Shown here one piece after another: positions 39,567 to 48,090 of a stretch of DNA of 64,000 nucleotides (position 1 is its first letter; every line of letters starts with the position of its first letter). The DNA comes from Geothrix sp. (GTDB lineage: Bacteria > Acidobacteriota > Holophagae > Holophagales > Holophagaceae): the NCBI RefSeq assembly GCF_030219325.1, contig NZ_CP126625.1, positions 980,857 through 1,044,856 on the forward strand, written 5' to 3'. A program made the position numbers and the translations under genes. Under the pieces are notes generated by a model. The model was given only the letters and a program-made list of their open reading frames with translations, did no database searches and was not told where the DNA came from.

Positions 39567-41521
39567 GGGTGGCGGCTGGGGGGGAAGCTCAGGAGGAAGG
39601 AGGCACCCCGGCGCCGTTCGAGCTCCAGGGTTCCCCCCAGCTGATCGGTCAGGGCCCGGACCAACTGGAATCCCAGGCCGCCGCTGTCCAGATCCACGGA
39701 TTCCGGCAGGCCCTGTCCCGAGTCGGCCACGCGGAGCGTGACCCGGCCCTGGGCGTCCGGTTCGATCTGGATGTCCAGGCTGCCGCCCTGTCCAACCGGA
39801 AATGCGTGCTGGAGGGCATTGGCCACCAGCTCGTTCAGGATCAGCCCGAGCGGGACCGGGGCGTCCGGTCCGAGCTCCACGCTGGCCACCTGCACCCGCA
39901 GGTCGATGAGGGCGGGCACGCTGGCGTAGCTCCGGACCAGGCGTTCCGCCAGGGTCTGCACGTAGCCGGGCAGGTCGAGCTGAGAGAAATCGGGGGCGTG
40001 CTTGAGCTTCTGGTGGATGAGGGCGATGGCCTGGACGCGCTCCTGGGCCTCCTGGAGGGCCAGGTGGACCGCCGGATCCTCCTGCGTGGAGGCCTGCAGC
40101 CGCAGCAGGCTGGAGACCACCTGGAGGTTGTTCTTCACCCGGTGGTGGATCTCGCGCAGCAGGAGGTCCTTCTCCCTCAGGGTGGCCCGGAGGGCGTTCT
40201 CCTCGGCGTGCTTGTGGGCGTGGATGTCGAACAGGAAGCCCATGACCCGCCCCTGTCCCCGCCTGGATTCCAGGCCGCCCGCCACCCGCACCCAGTGCTC
40301 GCCGCCCGCGGGGCTCCGCAGCCTGAATTCGAGCTGGCGATCCCCCTCGGGACGGCTGATCTCCAGGAGGAACCTAAGGAAGGCGAGCTGATCCTCAGGA
40401 TCGATCACCTCGCCCCAGAAGGGCTGCTTCAGCCACTGTTCCGGCGGCCAGCTGAAGTGGGTTTCGACGGCGCTGCCCAGGTAGCTGCAGCGTCCCGTGT
40501 TGAGGTCCATCTCCCAGGGGATGGCCCCGGTGACCTCCATGAGCTGGTTCAGGTGGCGGCTCCGGCGGTCGCGGATGCCCAGCGCCGCCCGCTGCGCATC
40601 CATGGCGGAGCCCAGGAACATGGCCATCCCGAACAGGACGCCGAGGAAGGACTGGATCCCCAGCTGCGCCTCCACAGGCAGGTCATTCCGCAGGATGAGA
40701 ATGATCAAGGCCAGGCCCAGGATCGGGAAACCCAGGCTGGCGGCGCGGAGTCCCCCCCGCACCACCAGCCAGGTCATGGGCAGGAAGAGCAGGTACTTCA
40801 GGTGCAGGGTGCCGGGTTCGCTGAACCGCACCACCAGGACCGTGATCAGGAACAGGCCGAGGGCCTGGGCCAGGAACTCCAGGGGCCGGAGGGCCGGAGC
40901 GAGGGGCTTGAGCCGGGCACTCCCGAGGTTCAGCCAGGGCCGCACCCACAGGAGCAGGGCGGGCCCCAGGGTGAGCACCCCGAGGGCGTCGCTCAGGAGC
41001 AGAATCCGCACGCCATTCGCGAGGTGGATGCCCTGGAGGAGGCCCAGGCTGCGCAGCAGGGCGTACACGGGCAGGGAGGCCAGCAGGGGGCCGAAGAAGA
41101 CGAGAAGCAGGAAGCCGCCCACATCCTGGGTGCGATGGAGGCGGATCGACAGCCGCGCCTTGCGGAAGGCCAGGACGGCCAGGGCGTGGCCGCCGGCATA
41201 GAGACCCGACACGGCCAGGATGGTCCAGGGCCCCATTCCCATGGGGCGGAGCCACAGGTCCACGGGCAGCGGCGCCAGGATGACCGCGGGCAGGACCTTC
41301 GGCCCGTAGGCCAGCAGCAGCGCGACGCTCAGCGCCGCCGGGAGGTACCAGACCGAGACCCCGTCCTTCGTGCTCAGGGCGGAGGCCACCAGGTGCAGCA
41401 GGATGAAGGCGGCCCAGTAGCCGGCCAGCACGGTCATCAGACCCGGTCGTCGGCCCCGGACCCCGGACTGGGCCGAGAAGGCTTCTGTCACGGAAGAGGG
41501 TTGAAGGGTGGTTTCAGTCAC
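39563..41521 (-). CDS. Membrane sensor histidine kinase: MASE1, PAS, HisKA_2/HATPase
   Basis: 652 residues. The N-terminal 300 residues carry about eight membrane segments of the MASE1 type. A PAS-like domain follows (about 335-440, WEMDLNTGRCSYLG). The kinase core is of the HisKA_2 class with LREIHHRVKNNLQVVSSLL and the HATPase motif DSGQGLPES. It has no receiver, so the downstream REC-first hybrid is a likely partner. The stop overlaps that gene's ATG by 4 bases, and the FliK-like gene ends 3 bases before its start. Confidence 0.91.
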   Translation of the reverse strand: MTETTLQPSSVTEAFSAQSGVRGRRPGLMTVLAGYWAAFILLHLVASALSTKDGVSVWYLPAALSVALLLAYGPKVLPAVILAPLPVDLWLRPMGMGPWTILAVSGLYAGGHALAVLAFRKARLSIRLHRTQDVGGFLLLVFFGPLLASLPVYALLRSLGLLQGIHLANGVRILLLSDALGVLTLGPALLLWVRPWLNLGSARLKPLAPALRPLEFLAQALGLFLITVLVVRFSEPGTLHLKYLLFLPMTWLVVRGGLRAASLGFPILGLALIILILRNDLPVEAQLGIQSFLGVLFGMAMFLGSAMDAQRAALGIRDRRSRHLNQLMEVTGAIPWEMDLNTGRCSYLGSAVETHFSWPPEQWLKQPFWGEVIDPEDQLAFLRFLLEISRPEGDRQLEFRLRSPAGGEHWVRVAGGLESRRGQGRVMGFLFDIHAHKHAEENALRATLREKDLLLREIHHRVKNNLQVVSSLLRLQASTQEDPAVHLALQEAQERVQAIALIHQKLKHAPDFSQLDLPGYVQTLAERLVRSYASVPALIDLRVQVASVELGPDAPVPLGLILNELVANALQHAFPVGQGGSLDIQIEPDAQGRVTLRVADSGQGLPESVDLDSGGLGFQLVRALTDQLGGTLELERRRGASFLLSFPPSRHP

Positions 41522-41524
41522 GGC

Positions 41525-42400
41525 TCACCCCATGGCCTGGAGGGGGCTGCCGCCGGCCAGCGCCCTCAGATCCGGCGCATCCGGGGGAAGGGCGAACACC
41601 TGGAGATCCACGGGCCGCCCCAGCGAGACGAGCTCGGCCTCCAGGTCCTGGCGCAGGGCCGGGACCTGCCCGGGGTCCTGCAGCCACAACCGGACCCTCA
41701 ATCCGGCGCTGCGCTGTTCCAGCCCCAGCCGCACCTCGCCAAGGGTGGAGAAGGGGACGCTCAGGAACACGCGGTGGACCGCGTCGGTCCCGGATCCGGC
41801 GGGATCTCCCTCCCCTTCGATCCAGAGCCGCATGGGCTCTGCGCCTGGCGCCCAGGGCAGGGGGATCTCGAACCAGCCGGTGCCTTCCTTGGCCTGCAGC
41901 TGGTGGAAGGCCGACTCGGCGGGGGAAACGGCCGGGTCGGCGAGGGCCTTCATGGCTTCCTTCAGCCAGGACGACCAGGCTTCCGGCTGTTCCGCCACGG
42001 CCAGGCCCGCCTGCAGCAGCTGACCCAGCAGCTGACCGAGCGGCGTCTGGGCGGCGCTGGACTGGAGCCGGGCCAGCAGGGGGCCGGCCTCGCCGAAGAC
42101 CAGGGGGGCGAGCAGGGCCGGGCTGGGCGGTGGCGTGGCCCGGACCACCTGGAGGCGTAGGCCGGCACCCTCCGGCAGCGGCACCCCGCGCAGGGCGAGG
42201 GTGCTGCCGGGCGGGAAGGGCAGGCTGCCCTGGGCCTGGAGTTGCCTGCCGTCCGCCAGGCGCAGAAGGAGGCCCTCCGGCAGGACGGCCTCGAGGGTGG
42301 CCTCGATGGTCTGTCCCGTGAGGGCGCTGAAGAGGGCCGGGGCGGAGGGGGCCGCGGAGGCCGGGATCCGCAGGGATCCCAGGATCGCGGGAGTCAGCAC
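41525..42400 (-). CDS. FliK C-terminal-like protein in a cheB operon
   Basis: 291 residues, starting at GTG 42400 with AGGAG about 10 bases before it. The sequence is low in charged residues and rich in Leu, Ala, Pro and Gln in the first half. The last 80 residues (VFLSVPFSTLGEVRLGLEQ, LRVRLWLQDPGQVPALRQDL, LGRPVDLQVF) resemble the Flg_hook domain at the C-terminus of FliK hook-length proteins. No other flagellar gene is nearby, so a flagellar role is uncertain. It could be a divergent FliK or a protein with a borrowed fold in the same signalling operon. Confidence 0.6.
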   Translation of the reverse strand: MLTPAILGSLRIPASAAPSAPALFSALTGQTIEATLEAVLPEGLLLRLADGRQLQAQGSLPFPPGSTLALRGVPLPEGAGLRLQVVRATPPPSPALLAPLVFGEAGPLLARLQSSAAQTPLGQLLGQLLQAGLAVAEQPEAWSSWLKEAMKALADPAVSPAESAFHQLQAKEGTGWFEIPLPWAPGAEPMRLWIEGEGDPAGSGTDAVHRVFLSVPFSTLGEVRLGLEQRSAGLRVRLWLQDPGQVPALRQDLEAELVSLGRPVDLQVFALPPDAPDLRALAGGSPLQAMG

Positions 42401-42412
42401 GTGGGCATGCTC

Positions 42413-43525
42413 CTAAATGTGGAAGTGGCGCCGCAGGTGGCCGGGGATGTCGCCCAGAGGGGCGACCACGTCCACGCAACCGCGCTCCACGGCGGCCCGA
42501 GGCATGCCGTAGACCACGCAGCTCTCCTCGGATTCGGCCAGGGTGTGGGCCCCCTTCCGCTTCAGCTGTTCCATGCCCTTGGCGCCATCCGCGCCCATGC
42601 CCGTGAGAATGCCCGCGAGCACCTGGCCCCGGAACAGTTCCGCCACGCTGAGGAAGAGGACGTCCACGCTGGGACGGTGGAGGGAGGACACGGGTTCGGC
42701 GCTCAGCTCGATGCAGCCCTTCGGGCCGCGGGCGCCGTAGGTCATGTGGATGCCGCCGGGCGCGATGTAGACTGTGCCCGCCTTGAGGGGCTCGCCCTGC
42801 TCGGCCTCCTTCACGTGCACCTGGCAGAGGCCGTTCAGCCGGTCAGCGAAGGGCTTGGTGAAGGTGCTGGGCATGTGCTGGACGATGAGGCAGGCCACCG
42901 GCAGGCTGGCGGGAATGGTCGGCAGGATGTCCTGCAGGGCCTTGGGGCCGCCAGTGGAGCTGCCGATCAGCAACAGCTCCGCCTGGGGAGAGCCGAGGCC
43001 CATCCCCAAGGGGGGCGCCGCCTTGGGCGGAGCGGCCGGTTTGGGGGGCGCGCCCGCCGCCGGAGGCGGTGGCGTCGAGGGGGTGGGGGCGGGCGTGGCA
43101 GAGGCCGGCGCCGTCTTGTGGAAGCGCGGGCTGGTGGCCAGGCGCCGCACCTTCTCCTGCAGGTCGTGCTGGATCTGCAGGATGCTCATGCTGGCGAAGC
43201 CGCTCTCCTTGGGGATGAAGTCGAGGGCACCGAGCGAAAGCGCATCCAGGGTGGCCTGGGCGCCCTCCTGGGTGAGGCTGGACACCATGAGCACCGGCAT
43301 GGGGTGCTCCGCCATGATCTTCTTCAGGCAGGTGAGGCCGTCCATCCGCGGCATCTCGATGTCGAGAGTGACGATGTCGGGCTTGTGCTCCGCGATCTTT
43401 TCAAGGGCGTCGATGCCGTCGCGGGCCGTGGCGATCACGCGCAGGTCGGGTGCCTCCTCCAGCATCTTCTGCAGGGACTTCCTCATGAAGGGGCTGTCGT
43501 CCACCACCAGGATCCGGATCGTCAT
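42413..43525 (-). CDS. cheB: Chemotaxis response regulator protein-glutamate methylesterase CheB
   Basis: 370 residues. The receiver has VVDDSPFMRK and phospho-Asp in VTLDIEMPRMDG. The methylesterase domain has Ser in GSSTGGPKAL, His in VQHMP and Asp in TGMGADG. The two parts are joined by a Pro/Ala linker of about 40 residues, longer than usual. CheB removes methyl groups from chemoreceptor glutamates and deamidates glutamines. The gene lies 9 bases after an HDOD gene and 12 before the FliK-like gene. The phosphodonor CheA is not encoded here. Confidence 0.94.
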   Translation of the reverse strand: MTIRILVVDDSPFMRKSLQKMLEEAPDLRVIATARDGIDALEKIAEHKPDIVTLDIEMPRMDGLTCLKKIMAEHPMPVLMVSSLTQEGAQATLDALSLGALDFIPKESGFASMSILQIQHDLQEKVRRLATSPRFHKTAPASATPAPTPSTPPPPAAGAPPKPAAPPKAAPPLGMGLGSPQAELLLIGSSTGGPKALQDILPTIPASLPVACLIVQHMPSTFTKPFADRLNGLCQVHVKEAEQGEPLKAGTVYIAPGGIHMTYGARGPKGCIELSAEPVSSLHRPSVDVLFLSVAELFRGQVLAGILTGMGADGAKGMEQLKRKGAHTLAESEESCVVYGMPRAAVERGCVDVVAPLGDIPGHLRRHFHI

Positions 43526-43534
43526 GGGTTCGCC

Positions 43535-44398
43535 TCAAGCCTGGAATGCCACTTCGACGAAGGCCAGGGCGTGATCCACTTCGTCGTCGATGGAGAAGGT
43601 CATCCGTTCCACGTCCAGATCCTTGTGCAGGGCGCCGGCCAGGACCGCCTTGAAGGCCGGCAGGTCGTCGAGCGAGATCATCAGCCGCTCGTCGGCCGGG
43701 CCCATGGGGATGCGGGTGCGCACCAGCAGGTCGGCCAGGTGGATGAGGTTCGGCAGGAAATCCTCGGACTTGGGATCGTGGTGATCGCGGATCACGTCGA
43801 CGATGCTCTCGGGGAAGGACCAGTCGGCGGCGAGCAGGGCTCCGGCCTCGGCGTGGTCCATGCCCAGCAGGGCGCGTTCCGCGTCCACGAAGTAGGCACC
43901 CTCGGCCACGGCCTTGAGCACTTCGGCGTAGTCTTCCGGGAAGCAGGTATCCAGGGCGACCTTCCCGATGTCGTGGAGCAGGCCGCAGAGGAAGGCGGTT
44001 TCCGCCTGCCCATGCCGCTTGGCCAGGATGCAGACGCCCTTGGCGGTGAGGCCCACGGCCACGCTGTGCTGCCAGAGCTTCAGTGCGTCGAGATGGGTGC
44101 CGCCCTTCAATGTCTTGATGACCGCGGCGCCGGTGCCCAGGTTGGCCACGGCATCGAAGCCCAGGCGCAGCACGGCCGTCCGGAGATCCATGACGGAATC
44201 CGAGCCGGCATACAGGGCGGAATTCGCCAGACGCAGCAGGGTGGCCGACAGGGAGGGGTCCTTCGAGAGGATGCCGAGGATGCGGTCCACGGTGCAGCGC
44301 TCGTCCTGCACGGCCTCACCCAGAGCCACCACCGTCAGGGGGAGGCTCGGAAGGGTCCTGGCCTTCAGGCGCGAGGTGAACTGCTCCCGGGAAATCAT
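43535..44398 (-). CDS. HDOD domain protein (second in operon)
   Basis: 287 residues. The HDOD region covers nearly the whole protein: LPSLPLTVVALGEAV, DPSLSATLLRLANSALY, LRLGFDAVANL and GLLHDIGKVAL. Members are signalling scaffolds found with chemotaxis and cyclic di-GMP proteins, usually without catalytic activity, although the HD pair is kept here. It is one base downstream of the other HDOD gene, to which it is clearly related but not close to identical (roughly a quarter of positions by eye), consistent with an old duplication. Confidence 0.88.
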   Translation of the reverse strand: MISREQFTSRLKARTLPSLPLTVVALGEAVQDERCTVDRILGILSKDPSLSATLLRLANSALYAGSDSVMDLRTAVLRLGFDAVANLGTGAAVIKTLKGGTHLDALKLWQHSVAVGLTAKGVCILAKRHGQAETAFLCGLLHDIGKVALDTCFPEDYAEVLKAVAEGAYFVDAERALLGMDHAEAGALLAADWSFPESIVDVIRDHHDPKSEDFLPNLIHLADLLVRTRIPMGPADERLMISLDDLPAFKAVLAGALHKDLDVERMTFSIDDEVDHALAFVEVAFQA

Positions 44399-44399
44399 G

Positions 44400-45248
44400 T
44401 TAGAACTCCGCGATCATGGACTTGTCCTGCTCGATGGCCGTCCGGACGCCTTCCTTGATGCCGGTCAGGGCCTCGGGGCCCAGCTGCAGGATCTCCATGG
44501 CCTGCAGGGAGGCACCTTCGAGGTGGCGGGGGTCACCGATGCCCACCTTCTCCTCCAGGGCCAGGTGGTTGGCCAGGGCCACGATGGCGGTCAGCTCCTG
44601 GTAGTCCTCGGGGGCATGGATGGGGTCGTGGTGGAAGCGCACCGCCGCCTGCAGGCTGGGGGCCAGGTTCCACTTGTTCACCAGGGCCTCGCCCACCATG
44701 GCGTGGTCGAAGCCGAAGGTATCCAGCTCGAGGTCCAGACAGACGCCCTGCTCGTTGTAGACGGTGCGCAGCAGAGTCCCGTAGCGCTCGGGGAACTTCA
44801 CGCCCATGACGGACTTGCCGATGTCGTGCAGCAGGCCGCCGATGAAGGCCTCTTCCATGCGCGGGAAGCGGAGGCTCTTCGCGAAGGCGCGGCTGGCGAT
44901 GGCGGAGACCAGCGCGTGCTCCCAGATCAGCCGCTCCTGGAGGCCGACGGCGCCCCGGTGGTAGAGGTTCTTGGCGGAACTGGCGATGACCACGCTCTTG
45001 ATGGTCGAGAATCCCAGGGTCATGATCGCCTGGGTGAGGGTCGTGACTTCCCGCACCATGCCGAACATGGCGGAGTTGGAGATCTTCAGGATCTGGCTGG
45101 TGAGGGCCTGGTCCATGGAGATGACCTTGCGGAGGTCCTCGGCATTGGCATCGGGATCGGCGGATACGCGCAGCACCTGGGAGGCCACCTGCGGCAGCGG
45201 CGGCAGGTCTCCGAGGTTGGCGATGAGTTCTTGGGGGGTGATGGGCAT
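44400..45248 (-). CDS. HDOD domain protein (first in operon)
   Basis: 282 residues with the same domain: LPPLPQVASQVLRVSADPD, DQALTSQILKISNSAMFG, IMTLGFSTIKSVV, GLLHDIGKSVMG and FHHDP near the end. It is a typical stand-alone HDOD protein. Placed 17 bases after cheR and one base before the second HDOD gene, it is probably made in step with both. A role in coupling receptor methylation to another output is inference from position only. Confidence 0.88.
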   Translation of the reverse strand: MPITPQELIANLGDLPPLPQVASQVLRVSADPDANAEDLRKVISMDQALTSQILKISNSAMFGMVREVTTLTQAIMTLGFSTIKSVVIASSAKNLYHRGAVGLQERLIWEHALVSAIASRAFAKSLRFPRMEEAFIGGLLHDIGKSVMGVKFPERYGTLLRTVYNEQGVCLDLELDTFGFDHAMVGEALVNKWNLAPSLQAAVRFHHDPIHAPEDYQELTAIVALANHLALEEKVGIGDPRHLEGASLQAMEILQLGPEALTGIKEGVRTAIEQDKSMIAEF

Positions 45249-45265
45249 GATCCGCTCCTGGCCTT

Positions 45266-46123
45266 TCAGGTCCGCTTCCGGTAACCCATGGCCTTGCTGA
45301 AGTGCAGCAGCTCAAAACCGGTGTTGAAAGCATGGATGCTTTCGCTGTGTCCCACCAGCAGGTAGGCCTTGGGGTGGAGCTGGCCGTGGAAACCCTTGAG
45401 CACCTGGGATTTGACGGATTCGTCGAAGTAGATGAGGACGTTCCGGCAGAAGATCACGTCGAAAGCGCCCAACTGCCGGTAGGCCGGATAGTCCACCAGG
45501 TTGAAGTTCCTCAGGCTGGTGAGCCGCTGAAGCTCGGGCTTCACCTGGAAGAGGTCCTTCCCCAGCGGGATGAAGTGGCGCTGGAGCTGGTCCGGCGTCA
45601 GGTTGCGCAGGGTGTAGCTGTTGTAGACGCCGTCCTGGGCCTGGGCCAGCACCTTCTCGCTGATGTCCGTCCCCAGGATCTCCACCGTGAAGCCCCGCAG
45701 GACCGTGTCTTTCAGGTCCTGGCAGATCATGGCCAGGGTGTAGGGCTCCTCGCCGCTGGAGCAGGCCGCTGACCAGATGCGCAGGCGGCTCTGCCCCCGC
45801 TCGCGGGCCTGCTTGGCCGCGTCCGGGAGCACGATGTTCTGGAAGGCCTCGATCTGGGGCGGGTTGCGCCAGAAGCTGGTCTCGTTGGTGGTGATCTCCA
45901 CGAAGAGCCGCTTCAGCTCCGCGGCCCCCTGGCTGCCCTGCAGCAGGGAGAGGTAGTCGCCGTAGGTGCGCAGCTTCAGCTCTCCGATCCGCTTGCTCAG
46001 CCGGTTCTCCAGGAAGTACTGCTTGGACTCGCTGAAGAAGATGCCCGACTTGGCATAGATGAAGTCCCGGAGGCTCCGGAACTCGGCAAGGGTCATCTGC
46101 TGTTTGGCCTGGAGTGGATCCAT
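45266..46123 (-). CDS. cheR: Chemotaxis protein-glutamate O-methyltransferase CheR
   Basis: 285 residues from the ATG at 46123 (AGGA eight bases before it). The N-terminal helical domain (FRSLRDFIYAKSGIFF) is followed by NETSFWR, the S-adenosylmethionine-binding stretch WSAACSSGEEPYTLAM, GTDISEKVL and IFCRNVLIYF. CheR methylates receptor glutamates. No TPR extension is present. It is the first gene of the seven-gene signalling operon, behind an array of hairpins that separates it from acpS. Confidence 0.94.
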   Translation of the reverse strand: MDPLQAKQQMTLAEFRSLRDFIYAKSGIFFSESKQYFLENRLSKRIGELKLRTYGDYLSLLQGSQGAAELKRLFVEITTNETSFWRNPPQIEAFQNIVLPDAAKQARERGQSRLRIWSAACSSGEEPYTLAMICQDLKDTVLRGFTVEILGTDISEKVLAQAQDGVYNSYTLRNLTPDQLQRHFIPLGKDLFQVKPELQRLTSLRNFNLVDYPAYRQLGAFDVIFCRNVLIYFDESVKSQVLKGFHGQLHPKAYLLVGHSESIHAFNTGFELLHFSKAMGYRKRT

Positions 46124-46185
46124 CGGGTCGTCCTGCCCGCGGGATCGGCCTCGGATCCAAAGGCTTGAGTTTGGGTCGGTATCAG

Positions 46186-46324
46186 GCGCCTCCACCGGGC
46201 TTTGCCCGGTGGAGGCGCGGGGGCTCCCGGGGGGACATCGCTCGCGAAGCGAGCAGGCCTCCGCCTAGCGCCTCGCTCCCGCGAGGCTCCTGCTTCCGCT
46301 ATGCGGAGCGCAGAGGCGGAGCCT
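46186..46324. repeat. Array of hairpins upstream of cheR
   Basis: About 140 bases hold successive perfect or near-perfect stems: a 15-bp stem with a TTT loop at 46186-46218, GCTCGC-GAA-GCGAGC at 46240-46254, GCCTCGC-TCCC-GCGAGGC at 46270-46287, and CCGC-TAT-GCGG near 46296-46306. An outer pair, AGGCCTCCGCCT (46255-46266) with AGGCGGAGCCT (46313-46324), encloses the last two. It lies downstream of acpS and upstream of cheR on the same strand. It could act as terminator, mRNA stabiliser or repeat element; no coding frame with family sequence crosses it. Confidence 0.7.
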
Positions 46325-46339
46325 CCCCCCCGGACAGCA

Positions 46340-46708
46340 TCAGCGCTCCAGGATGACCACCGCCAGGGCCAGGTCCCCATCGTGGCTGACGCTGCCATGC
46401 AGGACCCGGATGTCCCTGGAAGTCAGTAGATCGGCCAGGCCCCCCACGGCCCAGAGGCGGCCGTTGACGTAGCGCAGCTCCTTCCAGGACCAGCCGTCCA
46501 GGCCCTGGCCCAGGGCCTTGCCGAAGGCCTCCCTCAGGGCCCAGCGCCCCGCCAGGCGCTCCGGCAGGCGTTCCCGGTTGCCCCCCAGCAGGTAGGCGGC
46601 CTCCTCCGGATGGAGGATGCGCCCGGCGCACTTCTCTGCCCCGAAGCGCTCCACCAGGTGGCGCCAGCGGCTGGGGGGACAGAGATCCGTTCCCAGGCCG
46701 ACGATCAC
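46340..46708 (-). CDS. acpS: Holo-[acyl-carrier-protein] synthase
   Basis: 122 residues, the AcpS length. Features are the magnesium-site Asp in VGLGTDLC at the start, RWALREAFGKALG in the middle and VSHDGDLALAVVI at the end. It transfers phosphopantetheine from coenzyme A to acyl carrier protein. Its ATG overlaps the acetyltransferase stop by 4 bases, so the two are translated together. Confidence 0.9.
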   Translation of the reverse strand: MIVGLGTDLCPPSRWRHLVERFGAEKCAGRILHPEEAAYLLGGNRERLPERLAGRWALREAFGKALGQGLDGWSWKELRYVNGRLWAVGGLADLLTSRDIRVLHGSVSHDGDLALAVVILER

Positions 46709-47190
46709 GCAAGCTCCCGGGCGAACCAGTGGTCGCAGCCCCCGTGGCCGGTGCGACCCAGGGGCGAGCAGAGGGGCTTGAAGCCGAGCTTGCCGTAGAG
46801 GCGGATGGCCTGGTCCATGCCGGAGAGGGTTTCCAAGTAGCAGGTCCGGTACCCCAGGTCCTGCGCCACCACCAGGCAGTGCCGCAGCAGGGTCTCACCC
46901 ATGCCCTGTCCCCGGGTTTCCGGCAGGAAGTACATCTTCCGCAGCTCGCAGGTCCCGGGCTCGCCGCCTTCCAAGGCCGCGATGCCCGCGCCGCCCACCA
47001 CTTGATCTCCCCCATCCACCACCACGAAGTAGGCCGCCCCCGGTACCGAATAGGCAGCGCTCATGTGATCCACTTCCGGGTCGTGGATGGCGAAGCCCGG
47101 GCCATCGGCGCCGAACTCCGGCATGACCTGGCGGATGATGGCCGCCACGGCGGGATCATCCTCGGGGCGGATCGGTCGGAACGTCAGCAT
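46705..47190 (-). CDS. GNAT family N-acetyltransferase
   Basis: 161 residues. The acetyl-CoA-binding motif is ETRGQGMGETLL and the preceding strand is CELRKMYFLP; YGKLGFKPL follows near the C-terminus. The layout resembles the small GNAT group that acetylates amines of metabolites or proteins, but the substrate is unknown. It precedes acpS with an ATGA overlap and is divergent from the aldolase gene. Confidence 0.88.
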   Translation of the reverse strand: MLTFRPIRPEDDPAVAAIIRQVMPEFGADGPGFAIHDPEVDHMSAAYSVPGAAYFVVVDGGDQVVGGAGIAALEGGEPGTCELRKMYFLPETRGQGMGETLLRHCLVVAQDLGYRTCYLETLSGMDQAIRLYGKLGFKPLCSPLGRTGHGGCDHWFARELA

Positions 47191-47259
47191 GGCTCCTAAG
47201 GTAACTCAAAGGCCTCCCCCCGGGGCCCGGTCCAGGCCAAGCTGGATGGGGGGTATGCC

Positions 47260-47928
47260 ATGTCGGGAGCCGCGTTCCAGGACCGCCTTCGCGCCGGTGC
47301 GCAGTTGCTGGGCACCCTCGTCCAGATTCCCCATCCCGCCGTGGCCGTCCACCTCGCCCGGCAGGGCTTCGACTGGCTCTTCCTGGACGGGGAGCACGGC
47401 GGCTACGGCCCCGCCGAGGTGGCCGCCACCCTTCGCGCCCTCGGCGGTTCGGTGCCCTGCCTGGTGCGGGTTCCCTCCTTGGATGGGGAGATCCTCGAGG
47501 CCGTGGCCACCTGCGGCGCAGAGGGTCTCATCCTGCCCCACGTGGATACGGCCGCCCAGGCCGAGGCGGTGGTCCGGCAGGTCCGGGGCCGGGGCCTGGT
47601 GGTGGTCCAAGCCGAATCCCGGGAGGCCGTGGCCCACATCGGGGCCATCGCCGGGGTGCCCGGCGTGGACGCCGTGTTCGTGGGTCCCTACGACTTGACC
47701 GACAGCCTGGGCCTCCCCGGACAGTTCGAGCACCCGGCCTTCACCGCCGCGGTGGAGGCCGTGGCGGAAGCCTGCCGGAGCGCCCACGTGCCCCTCGGCA
47801 TCTTCCGCATGACGGCTCCCGAAGCCCTGACCCACGTGCCCCAGGGCTTCACCCTGCTGGCCACGGGCCTGGACACCACGCTGCTGGAGGCCGGGGCGCG
47901 GGGGATGCTCGCGGAGTTGCGGGGCTGA
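47260..47928 (+). CDS. HpcH/HpaI aldolase/citrate lyase family protein
   Basis: 222 residues, a compact TIM barrel. FLDGEHGGY near residue 40, the metal ligands Glu in VQAES and Asp in VGPYDLTDSLG, and LILPHVDTAAQAE define the family. Members cleave or form 2-keto-3-deoxy sugar acids or 4-hydroxy-2-ketoheptanedioate with pyruvate; the substrate here is open. It is shorter than most (about 250 residues), ending soon after the last strand. No sugar-acid pathway genes adjoin it. Confidence 0.88.
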   Translation: MSGAAFQDRLRAGAQLLGTLVQIPHPAVAVHLARQGFDWLFLDGEHGGYGPAEVAATLRALGGSVPCLVRVPSLDGEILEAVATCGAEGLILPHVDTAAQAEAVVRQVRGRGLVVVQAESREAVAHIGAIAGVPGVDAVFVGPYDLTDSLGLPGQFEHPAFTAAVEAVAEACRSAHVPLGIFRMTAPEALTHVPQGFTLLATGLDTTLLEAGARGMLAELRG

Positions 47929-47931
47929 AAG

Positions 47932-48083
47932 AGTCTGGGGTCTGGAGGCTGGAGTCTGGAGGTACTGCTTTTCTGATGCGGCCCTTCGGGCCGCGCCAGT
48001 GATGGCCTTGGGGCCGTTCAGATGGGAGCGGCCGTTGGATTCACCGAGCCCTGCTCGTACCTCCGGTCTCCAGACTCCAGACT
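47932..48083. repeat. Palindromic element with tandem GTCTGGAG-type words
   Basis: The left arm (47932-47965) contains several variants of the eight-base word GTCTGGAG and ends GGAGTCTGGAGGTAC. The right arm (48057-48083) begins GTACCTCCGGTCTCCAGACT and is largely its complement. A 7-bp hairpin, GCGGCCC-TTC-GGGCCGC, sits inside at 47978-47994. It lies between the convergent aldolase and hrpB genes. It looks like a small dispersed repeat; a role in stopping both transcripts is possible. Confidence 0.65.
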
Positions 48084-48090
48084 GATCCCC

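Noticed and set aside
41525-42400. Firm flagellar hook-length control assignment (FliK)
   Set aside because: Only the C-terminal pattern fits and no other flagellar gene is nearby, so it is kept as FliK-like without a gene symbol.
47932-48083. CRISPR-like repeats
   Set aside because: The repeated word is only 8-9 bases, has no regular unique spacers and forms one large palindrome; no cas genes are present.
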